Shown here one piece after another: positions 17,752 through 26,964 of a DNA stretch of 64,000 nucleotides. Location of the stretch: NCBI GenBank assembly GCA_020636255.1, contig JACJYE010000001.1:549501-613500 (forward strand). Reading direction: 5' to 3'. Source of the stretch: Lewinellaceae bacterium. GTDB taxonomy: Bacteria; Bacteroidota; Bacteroidia; Chitinophagales; Saprospiraceae. The position numbers and the translations under genes were made by a program. Each line of letters begins with the position of its first letter. Positions within the stretch are counted from its first letter, which is position 1. Below the pieces are notes generated by a model that was not told where the DNA came from, searched no databases, and worked only from the letters and a program-made list of their open reading frames with translations.

Positions 17752-19128
17752 TTACAAAGCCTGCAGGAATGCGATCAGCTTTTCCCGCTCTACTTTGCTC
17801 AGCCGGGTGAAATACGTTCTGGAAGCTTCTGCTTCGCCATCGTGCCAGAGGATGGCTTCCTCCAGTGTTTTTGCCCGCCCATCATGCAAAAAGGTGGCTT
17901 TGGGGTTGGCCGCCTGCGCCAACCCGATGCCCCAAAGGGGCGGGGTGCGCCATTCGCGGCCGTCGGCCTGGAATTCAGGCCTGCCATCGGCCAGCCCTTC
18001 TCCCATATCGTGTAACAACAGGTCTGTATAGGGATAGATGGTTTGGTAGGCCAGGGCGGCGATATCGTGAGCGCCCGTCGTATGCCGGGGCACGTGGCAT
18101 GCACTGCATTTAGCCTCCTCGAACAGGCCCCTGCCTTCCGCTACCCTGCTGTCGTCCAGCTTTCGCGGCGCAGGAACGGCCAGGGTTTGAAAATAAAAGG
18201 CAAAGAGGCCGATAGTGGCTTCGTCCACGTCCAACCCCATTTGCAGCCCTTCTGCGCAGTTACTCTGCCCTTCACAATGTTCATCCGGGAAGTAAAAGCT
18301 GGTCAGGCCCATGTCGTTGTGGGCGGCGTCGGCAGACTGCTGAGCTGCCGTGGGCTGCCCGGCTTTCCAGCCGAATCGCCCGAGTTCGGGGGCCTGTTTG
18401 AGCACATCCCAAACCCAGTTGGGCTTGCCACTGATACCGTCGCCATCTGTGTCGGCTTCATCAGCCAATGCCAGGATGCTAGCTTTGGGTATAGCTTCCA
18501 ACAAGCCCAGGCCGTATACTCCGGGAGCATTACGCCCGGAGATCAGCACATCCGGTGGCAAAGCGGTATAGGCGTCCGTTATCGAGTAGGTTACCCTGTT
18601 AAGGGCCGCTTCGCTCCCGTCCAGGAAGCTGACTATCATGCTGGCCTCGCTGGCCGATATCTTTCCTTCAGGGGCGGTGCCGAAGATGGCCTTGGTTTGC
18701 AGCTGGCCACCGAAGCCCGGCACGGGTTTCGGGCCGCCGTGGGGCCCTTGCCCGGGAATGCTGAGGCGCAACAGAAAACCGCTGTTGGGGTCGCCTTCAT
18801 AGCGGGGGATAGTGCCCCGGCCGTTGCGCACGTGGCAGCTCTCGCACGAGTTCTGGTTAAACAAGGGCCCCACGCCTCCAAACTGCTGGGCCGGAGCGGT
18901 CACGAATTGCTGGCCGAAAGCCCCATCGCCCAAAAAGTGTTCGTTAACTCCTGCCTCGTCGAGGTTGGGCAGGGGAAAGGTATAGGCATCGGGGCCCGAG
19001 CTGAAAATGGTGCCCTCGCCGCCGGCCAGCAGCCCTTCGACAGGCCGGGCAGACGCCGTATCGTCTTTCTGACAACCCGCGCCGGCCAGGACGGCCAAGA
19101 GGATTAGCGTACCTAGTCTGTTATCCAT
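17752..19128 (-). CDS. Di-heme oxidoreductase lipoprotein (DUF1111, c-type cytochrome)
   Basis: A 458-aa exported protein with a lipoprotein signal (LAGAGC, Cys19) and two heme-binding motifs: CESCH (95-99) and CSACH (about 341-345). Length and motifs fit the DUF1111 di-heme, or putative thiol, oxidoreductase family. It is the last gene of a porin-imelysin-cytochrome operon and starts 12 bases after the imelysin stop. In other bacteria DUF1111 proteins sit beside imelysins and are thought to take part in iron or copper uptake, perhaps by changing the metal's redox state. That role is inferred. It would be anchored facing the periplasm. Confidence 0.88.
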   Translation of the reverse strand: MDNRLGTLILLAVLAGAGCQKDDTASARPVEGLLAGGEGTIFSSGPDAYTFPLPNLDEAGVNEHFLGDGAFGQQFVTAPAQQFGGVGPLFNQNSCESCHVRNGRGTIPRYEGDPNSGFLLRLSIPGQGPHGGPKPVPGFGGQLQTKAIFGTAPEGKISASEASMIVSFLDGSEAALNRVTYSITDAYTALPPDVLISGRNAPGVYGLGLLEAIPKASILALADEADTDGDGISGKPNWVWDVLKQAPELGRFGWKAGQPTAAQQSADAAHNDMGLTSFYFPDEHCEGQSNCAEGLQMGLDVDEATIGLFAFYFQTLAVPAPRKLDDSRVAEGRGLFEEAKCSACHVPRHTTGAHDIAALAYQTIYPYTDLLLHDMGEGLADGRPEFQADGREWRTPPLWGIGLAQAANPKATFLHDGRAKTLEEAILWHDGEAEASRTYFTRLSKVEREKLIAFLQAL

Positions 19129-19140
19129 GAAGGATTGGTA

Positions 19141-20223
19141 TTACAAACCTGAAATAAGCGGCAGCACCTTGCTTTCCAGCGTTTCCTGGAGGGCCCGTAC
19201 GGCCTGTTGAGCTGCAGATACGTCGGTTTTGGCATTGAATACGGCATCGGAGAATGTGCCCGGTATGCTTTCAATGGCCAGTATGGCCGCATCGATCTCC
19301 GCCAACACCTGGGTGTCGAGGGCGGCATCCTTTTCATTGATGATAACGGAGATGCCGTTCCCGTCGCCATTGCCTCCGTAATACCCGGTATAGACATTGC
19401 GGATGCTGCGTATGTTGTTGGAAAAGTCGGCCTTGGAATTGGCGCTGAACCTCGATTCTTCCAAAGTGAGGTCTTCCTGAGAGAAGGGGTCGTTGATCTT
19501 GCCGTTACCCACCTCGTCGGCAATGATGATAAGCGCGCTGGTGATCTCTTCTAAAGCAGCTTTCTGACTTACATAAACAGGGCTGCCCTCGCCGGCCTTC
19601 ACCACATTTTCGATAAAATTGCCGCCCGTGGGATCCCAGAGGTGGGACAACTCGGCGGCATCGGCAGCCAGGGCGCCGGCACAGGCCGCCATGTATTCGA
19701 ATTCCCGGGCCGTGAATGCACCTACCTGCTTGTCGCCGTTTTCTCCCCACAATAAGAACTCGATGGTGTGGAAGCCTTTTAGGGTACCCTCCTGAGCTTT
19801 CAGAAACTCGACGGTGAGGCTGTTACTACTGCTCAACACGTTGTTGAGGTCCGTTACATTGACCGGCCAGGAGTCGATCGACGGGTCCAGCCCTTCCTGG
19901 TCAACGGGGCCGAATAAAAAGCCTTCTGATTGTTCCCAGGGAGCGCGGGCCGCAGCCCATGCCTGGCGCGCCGCTTCGAGCGTAGCCATCGAAGGCGTAG
20001 CTTCCAGCGCTTCGGTAGCGGCCTGCAGCAAGGCTGCTTTGTCTGCCAGGCCCTCATAAGTGTTCAGAATGACATCATTGCCGATGTTGGTAATGATGGC
20101 CGAGAAATCCTGTTGCACGTCTACGGGATCATCCTTTTCGCAGGCTGAAAAGGTAATGAAGAGCAAGAGCAGGGCCAGTAGGCCAGCCAGCGCAATGGGA
20201 GATTTGTAGGAGGAGTTTTTCAT
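19141..20223 (-). CDS. Imelysin-family (peptidase M75) lipoprotein
   Basis: A 360-aa imelysin-like protein. The start at ATG 20223 gives a clean lipoprotein signal (FITFSAC, Cys28); an upstream in-frame extension to 20271 is rejected for that reason. The family GxHxxE metal motif is seen as GFHTIE (His152, Glu155), in a helical protein of duplicated four-helix type. Imelysins such as IrpA and EfeO-like proteins bind iron or other metals outside the inner membrane. The gene lies between a porin and a di-heme oxidoreductase in one operon, consistent with metal acquisition. No peptidase activity should be assumed. Confidence 0.9.
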   Translation of the reverse strand: MKNSSYKSPIALAGLLALLLLFITFSACEKDDPVDVQQDFSAIITNIGNDVILNTYEGLADKAALLQAATEALEATPSMATLEAARQAWAAARAPWEQSEGFLFGPVDQEGLDPSIDSWPVNVTDLNNVLSSSNSLTVEFLKAQEGTLKGFHTIEFLLWGENGDKQVGAFTAREFEYMAACAGALAADAAELSHLWDPTGGNFIENVVKAGEGSPVYVSQKAALEEITSALIIIADEVGNGKINDPFSQEDLTLEESRFSANSKADFSNNIRSIRNVYTGYYGGNGDGNGISVIINEKDAALDTQVLAEIDAAILAIESIPGTFSDAVFNAKTDVSAAQQAVRALQETLESKVLPLISGL

Positions 20224-20242
20224 GGATATCGCGTTTAAGTAT

Positions 20243-21532
20243 TTAGAAATCAAAACCGAGCCCGGCGGCAATGGTGTTTTCCCGCTCTCCGGAGCCCAGT
20301 TCCCGCCAGGTATAATGGGCCTTCAATACGATGTTGGGATGCGGGAAATAATTGGCCCCGGCCGTCAGGGCCTTCCGCTCATAACGCGGGTTGTCCGATA
20401 CCGCGCCTTCCGTCCTGAACATGGAGTCGTACCATTCTGCGCGGCCGAAAAGGTAACATTGCCTGGCGCGTTCTTTAAACAGCAGATGGAGCAGGTCGTA
20501 GGCTGCTTCTACATAGGCGCCCGCAGCAGCTTTACCGACGGGGGTTCGTTTTACATCCAGGTTGTTGGACAGGTTGCGGTTGGCAGCACTGAGGGCCTCA
20601 CTGTTCTGAATATGCCCCCACATGCCATAGGCGCGGGCCCTCCACGGGTGGTGCTCCAGTGTAAAATGTACATCGCCATAGGTAACCCACGAGGGGGCGG
20701 TAAAGTCTTTTTTAGGCCGGTTGCCCGTAGCATTGCCCGCATAGGCGCTGAAGCCGATCTCGCTGTCTTCGCCAAACATATAGTCCAGGCGTAAGGCATA
20801 GGCCAGATTGTCGGCGTTGATCGTTTCGAAGCGGGCCTGATACCCCCTGCGTATCCAGTTCAAAGAGCTGAACCCACTATTGTCCAGGCCGCTTACAACA
20901 TAGGCTTTGTAGGAAAAGGCCGGATAGGGGCTGCCCGCACGGATCGGAAAATCCCCGCTGAGTTCCAGCCCGGTTTCGTACCAACCCAACGGCAGGATGG
21001 TATTTTCCACTTCGGAGCGATAGGCAGTAAAGTACTCATGCGGTTCGTCCTGTTTGGATGCATTGCCCATGTAAAAGCGCATCTTGCCCAGCCTCGCATT
21101 AAAATGGGGGTTGATCCTGAATAGGAGGTTTAACTGTTCCAGGACGACCTGCCCTCCTTTTTCCACCTCCTGCTCAAACTCCCCGAATTCCTCCAACGGG
21201 TCGAAGGCCATCGTAACGCCGGTGCCGCCATGTTCGAATTCTATCTCGGATTTGAACTCGATCCTGTCGCTGAAATCATAGTACAAATAGAGGTTCAGGC
21301 GCTCAGGGTCGAAAGCGTTACGCTTGTTCGGCAGGGTTTCCCAGTCAAATGCATAGTAATTCACGACGCCATAGGCGCTGATGCGGAGTTTGTCAAACAA
21401 CTGCCCGGTTTGCAGAGGGGATGCCGTACTGTCGCTCTGCGCCAGGGCACAGGTACTGGCCAGCAGCATAATAGCGAGTGTGGTGATCGTGGCTTTCAAT
21501 TTTTTAATTTTATTTAGACTAATTCCAGACAA
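20243..21532 (-). CDS. Outer membrane porin-like protein
   Basis: A 429-aa beta-barrel protein with a signal peptide (hydrophobic core TTLAIMLLASTCALA, cleavage near residue 32). The remainder alternates polar and hydrophobic residues with many aromatics and ends in Phe (AAGLGFDF), as outer membrane barrels do. It resembles the OprP/OprO-type porin superfamily in general pattern only. It is the first gene of the imelysin operon; the imelysin start lies 20 bases after its stop. A channel for metal complexes or small anions is a reasonable guess. An inverted-repeat element lies upstream. Confidence 0.78.
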   Translation of the reverse strand: MSGISLNKIKKLKATITTLAIMLLASTCALAQSDSTASPLQTGQLFDKLRISAYGVVNYYAFDWETLPNKRNAFDPERLNLYLYYDFSDRIEFKSEIEFEHGGTGVTMAFDPLEEFGEFEQEVEKGGQVVLEQLNLLFRINPHFNARLGKMRFYMGNASKQDEPHEYFTAYRSEVENTILPLGWYETGLELSGDFPIRAGSPYPAFSYKAYVVSGLDNSGFSSLNWIRRGYQARFETINADNLAYALRLDYMFGEDSEIGFSAYAGNATGNRPKKDFTAPSWVTYGDVHFTLEHHPWRARAYGMWGHIQNSEALSAANRNLSNNLDVKRTPVGKAAAGAYVEAAYDLLHLLFKERARQCYLFGRAEWYDSMFRTEGAVSDNPRYERKALTAGANYFPHPNIVLKAHYTWRELGSGERENTIAAGLGFDF

Positions 21533-21871
21533 AAATATAGACTATTTTTTCCTGCCCAAATTTTTTGAGAAAAAAAAAGTGGAAGCAGACAAGTCCGGAG
21601 GAAGGCTTGTGTAGTGCAGGGCTTAGCTGGCCGCTAAAGAGCTTAGGGGCCGGAGAAGAATAAGTTTCTCATTTCAGGCGAGCTATTTTTTCGCCAGGCA
21701 AGGCGCGAGGAGGGAAGATAGCCGGAGCTACCTGACCGACGAGCAACGCAGCCTGGCGGGAAAAGAGCCGTATCAAATGGGGAAGTTATTCTTCTCCGGC
21801 CCCTTAACTCTACTCAGGCATCAAATTGAAATGATGCGTACAGGAAGGCGAATATTTTCAAGGGCTTCCCA
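21533..21871. other. Intergenic region dominated by an inverted-repeat element
   Basis: About 340 bases between the start of the porin gene and the end of purL. The half next to the porin (21533-21600) is rich in A and T runs and should hold its promoter. The rest is the 165-bp inverted repeat listed separately. No gene is seen. Confidence 0.6.
21643..21807. repeat. MITE-like 165-bp imperfect inverted repeat
   Basis: The outer 19 bases of each arm match perfectly (AGGGGCCGGAGAAGAATAA at 21645-21663 against its complement at 21786-21804). The match continues inward imperfectly for about 65 bases per arm, including the shared core CGCCAGGC. The centre (about 21708-21745) is unpaired. There is no open frame inside. 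Such a long near-palindrome is typical of a miniature inverted-repeat transposable element or a repeated extragenic palindrome. No flanking target duplication is obvious to me. Confidence 0.7.
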
Positions 21872-24800
21872 TCACCCTTCCAACCATTTTCGCGCATTCA
21901 CAAAAGCTTCGATCCAGGGCGAGATCTCGTCTGCCCTGTCCCTGGGATAAAAAGCCCAGTTCCAGGGGAACATAGAGCGTTCGATGTGAGGCATCAGCAC
22001 GAGGTGGCGGCCGTCGTCGCTGGCCATCATGGCGGTGTTGTAGTCGCTGCCGTTAGGGTTGGCGGGGTAGCCTTCGTAGCCGTATTTCGCTACGATATTG
22101 TAATGGCTCTCGGGCATCGGCAATTCGAACTTGCCTTCACCGTGGGATACCCAGACGCCAAGGGTACAGCCACTCAGGCCTGACAGCATCACCGAATTGT
22201 TGTCTGCGACCTTAACCGATGTGAAGATGCTTTCGTGTTTATGGGAATCGTTGAAGCCCATTTTGGGCTTTTGGGAATGGCCAGGGTTGATAAGCCCCAG
22301 CTCGATGAACAACTGGCAACCGTTGCAGATACCGACGGAAAGCACATCGGGCCTGGAGAAGAATTTTTCCAGAGCAGCCCGCGCCTTTTCGTTGTAGAGG
22401 AATGCACCGGCCCACCCCTTGGCGGAGCCCAGCACATCGGAATTGGAGAAACCGCCGACGGCGCCCAGGAAACGGATGTCTTCCAGTGTTTCCCGGCCCG
22501 TCATCAGGTCGGTCATGTGCACATCGCGCACCTCGAAGCCAGCCAGATACATGGCGTGAGCCAGCTCCCGCTCCGAATTGCTGCCTTTCTCCCTGAGAAT
22601 AGCCGCCTTCGGGCGCTTCGGCGATGGGGAAATTTGCGGCATTTTTCCCAAAAACCCTTCTGGGAAGGTGTAGTACAACGGCTGGTCTTTGTAGTTGCGG
22701 TAGCGTTCATCAGCCTTCTGCCCCGCCGTTTGTTTGCGGTCGAGCAACCACGAGGCCTCATACCAGGTATCGCGCAGCCCGGCGATATCGAAATCGTGGC
22801 TTTCCGAACCGTTCCGAATGGTTAATACATTGCCTGGCCGCGCCCGCCCGATAGCATGACAGGTAATGGGGAATTCCACCAGCGCCTCGGCAGCGGAATC
22901 GTCTTTTACCTGGAAAACGAGCCCACAGTTCTCTGCGAACAACAGTTTCAGGGTATCTGCTTCGCCCAAGCCGCTCAGGTTGATCTCAGCCCCCAGCTCT
23001 TTATCGGCAAAACACATTTCCAGCAGGGTTGTGATCAGGCCTCCGGCCGACACGTCATGGCCGGCAACCACTACACCAGCTTTGACCAGTTGCTGCATTG
23101 CGTCGAAAGCCACTGCAAATTTGCCGGCCTCCCGGATGTCAGGCGTCTCCGCTCCTACTTTGTTGCACACCTGGGCAAAAGACGAGCCACCCAGCTTATA
23201 GGCATCCATCGACAAGTTCACATAATAGATCGGGCCGCCGCTTTTTTGCAGTACGGGCTCTACTATCCCACGGATATTATCGCATACCGCTACGGAAGAA
23301 ATAATAACCGTACCGGGCGCCAGGACTTCGTCGTCAGGGTATTTCTGCTTCATCGACAGGCTGTCTTTTCCTGTAGGAATATTGGCCCCCAGAGCGATGC
23401 AGAAATCGGATGTTGCCTTTACGGCCTGGTACAGGCGGGCGTCTTCGCCTTCATTGCGGCAGGGCCACATCCAGTTGGCGGAAAACGATACGGAGCGTAT
23501 ACCTTCTTCCAGAGGCGCCCAGATCAGGTTGGCCAGTGCTTCGGCCACGGCATTGCGCGAACCGGCAGCAGGGTCGATCAGAGCGCTCACGGGGGCATGC
23601 CCGATAGAGGTAGCGATACCGTAATCCGTATCGAAACCCAGGGCCATCACCCCGCAATTATTGAGCGGCAACTGCAGCGGGCCGGTACATTGCTGCTTGG
23701 CCACCAGGCCGCCTACGCAACGGTCTACTTTATTGGTCAGCCAGTCTTTGCAGGCGACAGCTTCCAGTTTCAGCACCTGGTCCAGGTAGTAGTGTAGCAG
23801 GTCAGGCGCATACCCCACATCTTCATAAACTCTTTTCAGTGCTGTGTCGGCCATGATCGTTTTCGGCGAGCTGCCGAACATATCGGCCAGGTCCAGGTCC
23901 ATGGGTTTGGCGCCATTGCCGGATTCAAATACGAACCGGCCGTCGCCCGTCACCTCGCCGACCACATACATGGGGGCGCGTTCGCGTTCGGCGATCTTTT
24001 TCAGCAGCTCTGTTTTTTCCGGGGCGATGACGAGCCCCATGCGCTCCTGCGATTCATTGCCGATGATCTCCTTCATGGACAGGGTAGGGTCGCCGATGGG
24101 CAGCTGGCCCAGATCTATTCTGCCGCCGGTAGCCTCCACCAGTTCAGAAAAGCAGTTGAGGTGGCCGCCTGCTCCGTGGTCGTGGATCGCTACGATGGGG
24201 TTCTCCTCGCTTTCCACCATGCCCCGGATGGTGTTGGCCACGCGCTTTTGCATTTCCGGGTTGGAGCGCTGTACGGCGTTGAGTTCAATACCCGAGTGGT
24301 ATTCGCCTGTATCGGCCGAAGAAACAGCAGCGCCGCCCATGCCGATGCGGTAATTGTCGCCGCCCAGCAGCACGATCTTATCGCCGGTGCGGGGCTCTTC
24401 CTTAAGGGCCTGGGCTGCCTTGCCGTAGCCCACCCCGCCGGCCAGCATGATCACTTTGTCGAAGCCCAGTTTGCGGCCGTGTTCGGCATGTTCGAAAGTA
24501 AGCAGAGAGCCGGCGATCAGCGGTTGGCCGAATTTATTGCCGAAGTCAGAAGCGCCGTTGGATGCCTTGATGAGGATGTCCATAGGCGTCTGGTACAGCC
24601 AGGGGCGCTCGGGCATCGCCTGTTCCCATGGGCGGGTATCTTGCAGGCGGGAGTAGGCCGTCATGTACACTGCTGTTCCAGCCAGCGGTATCGAGCCTTT
24701 CCCGCCGGCCATCCGGTCGCGGATCTCGCCACCCGAACCGGTCGCGGCGCCGTTGAAGGGCTCGACGGTTGTCGGGAAGTTGTGGGTCTCCGCCTTCAGG

Positions 24801-25528
24801 GAAACAACGGAGTCGAACGCCGTTTTCCGATAATGGCCGGGGCGGTCAGCGGCATCGGGCGCAAACTGGTTTACCCTTGGGCCTTTAAGGAAAGCGACGT
24901 TGTCTTTGTAGGCCGAAACGATGAAGTTGGGGTTTTCGTTCGACGTTTTTTTGATCATCGAGAAGAGGGAGCCACGCTGCTCCTGCCCGTCGATAACGAA
25001 GGTGCCGTTAAATATTTTGTGCCGGCAGTGTTCGCTGTTGATCTGAGAAAAACCGAACACTTCCGAGTCGGTGAGCTTTCGCCCCATCCGCTGTGAAAGC
25101 TGTTCGAGGTAGTCGATCTCCTCTTCGCTCAGGGCCAGGCCTTCCTCCTGGTTGTATGCCGTTATGTTTTCCACTTGCCGGACGGGTTCCGGCTCGATAT
25201 GGATGGTAAAGATATCCTGATGAAGTTCGCGGTATTGCTGGGCCAACATGGGGTCGTAATGGCCGCCTGCGGCTTCCATGGGCTGAAACTGCTCGATGCG
25301 GCGGATGCCCGTAATGCCCATGTTCTGGGTGATCTCCACGGCATTGGTGCTCCAGGGAGTAACCATGGCCGCACGGGGCCCTACATACAGGCCTTGCACT
25401 TGCTCAGCTGCCAGCAGCGGCCGGCCGCCAAACAGCCAGGACAATTTAGCGGAATCCGCTTCGGCGAGCGGCGAATCGAGTTGAACGGCGAAAACGACAT
25501 CGGCCGGGCTTCCAAAAAAGAGGATCAT
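21872..25528 (-). CDS. purL: Phosphoribosylformylglycinamidine synthase
   Basis: A 1218-aa single-chain FGAM synthase, the fourth step of purine synthesis: FGAR + glutamine + ATP to FGAM. An N-terminal PurS-like segment is followed by a linker, two AIR-synthase-type ATP-binding halves (for example SEEEIDYLEQLSQRMGR, EHCRHKIFNGTF) and a C-terminal class I glutaminase. In the glutaminase the nucleophile is in GICNGCQ and the His/Glu of the triad in PHIERSMFPWNW. The length fits the long Gram-negative and eukaryotic form rather than the split PurLQS. It stands alone on the minus strand with no purine genes beside it. Confidence 0.97.
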   Translation of the reverse strand: MILFFGSPADVVFAVQLDSPLAEADSAKLSWLFGGRPLLAAEQVQGLYVGPRAAMVTPWSTNAVEITQNMGITGIRRIEQFQPMEAAGGHYDPMLAQQYRELHQDIFTIHIEPEPVRQVENITAYNQEEGLALSEEEIDYLEQLSQRMGRKLTDSEVFGFSQINSEHCRHKIFNGTFVIDGQEQRGSLFSMIKKTSNENPNFIVSAYKDNVAFLKGPRVNQFAPDAADRPGHYRKTAFDSVVSLKAETHNFPTTVEPFNGAATGSGGEIRDRMAGGKGSIPLAGTAVYMTAYSRLQDTRPWEQAMPERPWLYQTPMDILIKASNGASDFGNKFGQPLIAGSLLTFEHAEHGRKLGFDKVIMLAGGVGYGKAAQALKEEPRTGDKIVLLGGDNYRIGMGGAAVSSADTGEYHSGIELNAVQRSNPEMQKRVANTIRGMVESEENPIVAIHDHGAGGHLNCFSELVEATGGRIDLGQLPIGDPTLSMKEIIGNESQERMGLVIAPEKTELLKKIAERERAPMYVVGEVTGDGRFVFESGNGAKPMDLDLADMFGSSPKTIMADTALKRVYEDVGYAPDLLHYYLDQVLKLEAVACKDWLTNKVDRCVGGLVAKQQCTGPLQLPLNNCGVMALGFDTDYGIATSIGHAPVSALIDPAAGSRNAVAEALANLIWAPLEEGIRSVSFSANWMWPCRNEGEDARLYQAVKATSDFCIALGANIPTGKDSLSMKQKYPDDEVLAPGTVIISSVAVCDNIRGIVEPVLQKSGGPIYYVNLSMDAYKLGGSSFAQVCNKVGAETPDIREAGKFAVAFDAMQQLVKAGVVVAGHDVSAGGLITTLLEMCFADKELGAEINLSGLGEADTLKLLFAENCGLVFQVKDDSAAEALVEFPITCHAIGRARPGNVLTIRNGSESHDFDIAGLRDTWYEASWLLDRKQTAGQKADERYRNYKDQPLYYTFPEGFLGKMPQISPSPKRPKAAILREKGSNSERELAHAMYLAGFEVRDVHMTDLMTGRETLEDIRFLGAVGGFSNSDVLGSAKGWAGAFLYNEKARAALEKFFSRPDVLSVGICNGCQLFIELGLINPGHSQKPKMGFNDSHKHESIFTSVKVADNNSVMLSGLSGCTLGVWVSHGEGKFELPMPESHYNIVAKYGYEGYPANPNGSDYNTAMMASDDGRHLVLMPHIERSMFPWNWAFYPRDRADEISPWIEAFVNARKWLEG

Positions 25529-25622
25529 CGTGTCTAGGGATTTGGATACCCCGCAAAGGTCGCTCGTTCGGTTTTAAAAACCCAGGCTAAAGTGGAAAAT
25601 AGTATCGGCCCGCAACAATGCC

Positions 25623-26453
25623 TTATTCTTTGTACGGGAACAGCCCTTTAAACGCTTCATTGATGCTCTGGTGCAGAATAGTGGCGTGGTTCTCTTTCGC
25701 CAAGGGCAAAAACACGACTGTCAGGCCCGGCTTTTGCGCACCTTTCAATATACCGGCCAGTTGCTTCGCTTCCCTTTGCATGATCTTGTCTTCCTGTTTG
25801 CCGACGGAAATGTAGACGTACTTATTCAAGGCGGCCTGTTGCCCGATAAGGGGCCGGGCCTGATCGAGCAGGCTTTCGTTATCCCACCAAAGGCTGGGGC
25901 TCACGATAAGATAATGGGAAAACAGCTCGGGTTTTTTCAGCAGTATTTCAGTGGCCAGAAGCCCTCCCAGCGATTGCCCTATGAGGTACCTCGTTTCTTG
26001 CGTTTTGTACACCGATTGGATATAAGGCTGCAATTCCAGCTCCAGAAAGCGGATAAACGCTTCCGAATGGCCGGTCGTAGGGTAGTGTTCCTGCAACTCC
26101 TTTATGTCCGTATGGAAAGTAAAATCCCGCTTTCTATCCACATTGGCGATGCCGACGATTATGAAATCAGGCATATTGAACTGCAACCTGAAAAACTGGG
26201 CCAGCCCGGTGATGTGTACAAAATCCTCATCGATGGAGCCGTCTAGCAGGTATATTACCGGATAGGCCTTTTCCTTGTCGTAACCGTAAGGCAGGTAGAT
26301 GTTCAGTATCCGTTCTTCATGAAGTATCTCTGACCGTAGCACCCGCACCTCTCCGATAGTAAGTGGTTCGGCAGGGATGTTCATACCTGTTTGGGCATGA
26401 GCTGCAAGTATTGAAAAAGTAAGGAGGAGAAAGAGCGTGATCGGGTGTTTCAT
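25623..26453 (-). CDS. Secreted alpha/beta-hydrolase of the esterase D (enterochelin-esterase-like) family
   Basis: A 276-aa protein with a signal peptide (LFLLLTFSILAAHAQ, about 1-21). The hydrolase fold shows NIYLPYGYDKEKAYPVIYLLDG, the nucleophile elbow GQSLGG (Ser161), and a His in the C-terminal ENHATILHQS context likely to be catalytic. Members hydrolyse siderophore esters, acyl esters or glycosides, so the substrate is open. It lies 94 bases after the start of purL on the same strand and 26 bases downstream of the DUF1801 gene. Confidence 0.85.
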   Translation of the reverse strand: MKHPITLFLLLTFSILAAHAQTGMNIPAEPLTIGEVRVLRSEILHEERILNIYLPYGYDKEKAYPVIYLLDGSIDEDFVHITGLAQFFRLQFNMPDFIIVGIANVDRKRDFTFHTDIKELQEHYPTTGHSEAFIRFLELELQPYIQSVYKTQETRYLIGQSLGGLLATEILLKKPELFSHYLIVSPSLWWDNESLLDQARPLIGQQAALNKYVYISVGKQEDKIMQREAKQLAGILKGAQKPGLTVVFLPLAKENHATILHQSINEAFKGLFPYKE

Positions 26454-26479
26454 GCTTGCTTTTTTCGTTTCAGCTCGCT

Positions 26480-26842
26480 TTATTTCCTTTTTAAAAGGTT
26501 CTCATGGGCCCTGAACCTGCTGATCCGCTCGATCAGGCCTAAGGGCATCGGTTCATCGATGGGAAATTGCACGGATCCTTTGCCCTGTTTGTAGGATGAA
26601 AGCTCAGCTGCAAATGCTTCATGCCCGGTAGGCGTGGCGTAAAAACCGATGTGGTTCTTATAACCGGCAAAATAAACCAGCGGCTTTCCGTTCAGTTTGT
26701 ACGCCGGCATGCCGTAGCTTATGCTTTCTTCCGCCTCCGGCACCGCTTCACGGATCGTTTTGCGCACCTGCTGCATAAGCTCCTGGGTTTCTGCGGGAAA
26801 GCCCTGCATGTATTCGTCGACCGTACGGATTGTCGTTTTCAT
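26480..26842 (-). CDS. DUF1801 / YdhG-like small protein
   Basis: A 120-aa cytoplasmic protein of the DUF1801 fold (similar to B. subtilis YdhG, called an iron chaperone by distant likeness to frataxin). The family signature runs TVDEYMQGFPAETQELMQQV, then ESISYGMPAYKLNGKPLVYF and HIGFYATPTG. The ATG at 26842 is chosen over an in-frame ATG seven codons upstream because the family begins here. Function in the family is not established. It may be co-transcribed with the esterase 26 bases downstream. Confidence 0.85.
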   Translation of the reverse strand: MKTTIRTVDEYMQGFPAETQELMQQVRKTIREAVPEAEESISYGMPAYKLNGKPLVYFAGYKNHIGFYATPTGHEAFAAELSSYKQGKGSVQFPIDEPMPLGLIERISRFRAHENLLKRK

Positions 26843-26964
26843 AAATATTCGATTCTGTGACAAGGCTTTTTCACTAACAAATCAAGCCTAAAAACAAGCT
26901 CTAAGCCGAATGCGTAAATGTAGGAATCTTTTGAATATTGTTATATCCGCTTTCGCGGCCATCC

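Noticed and set aside
18043..19107. Antisense open frame of 354 codons opposite the di-heme oxidoreductase
   Set aside because: The minus-strand gene has both heme motifs and a lipobox; the antisense frame shows no domain.
22856..25096. Antisense open frames of more than 300 codons opposite purL
   Set aside because: purL is complete and well supported; these are shadows.
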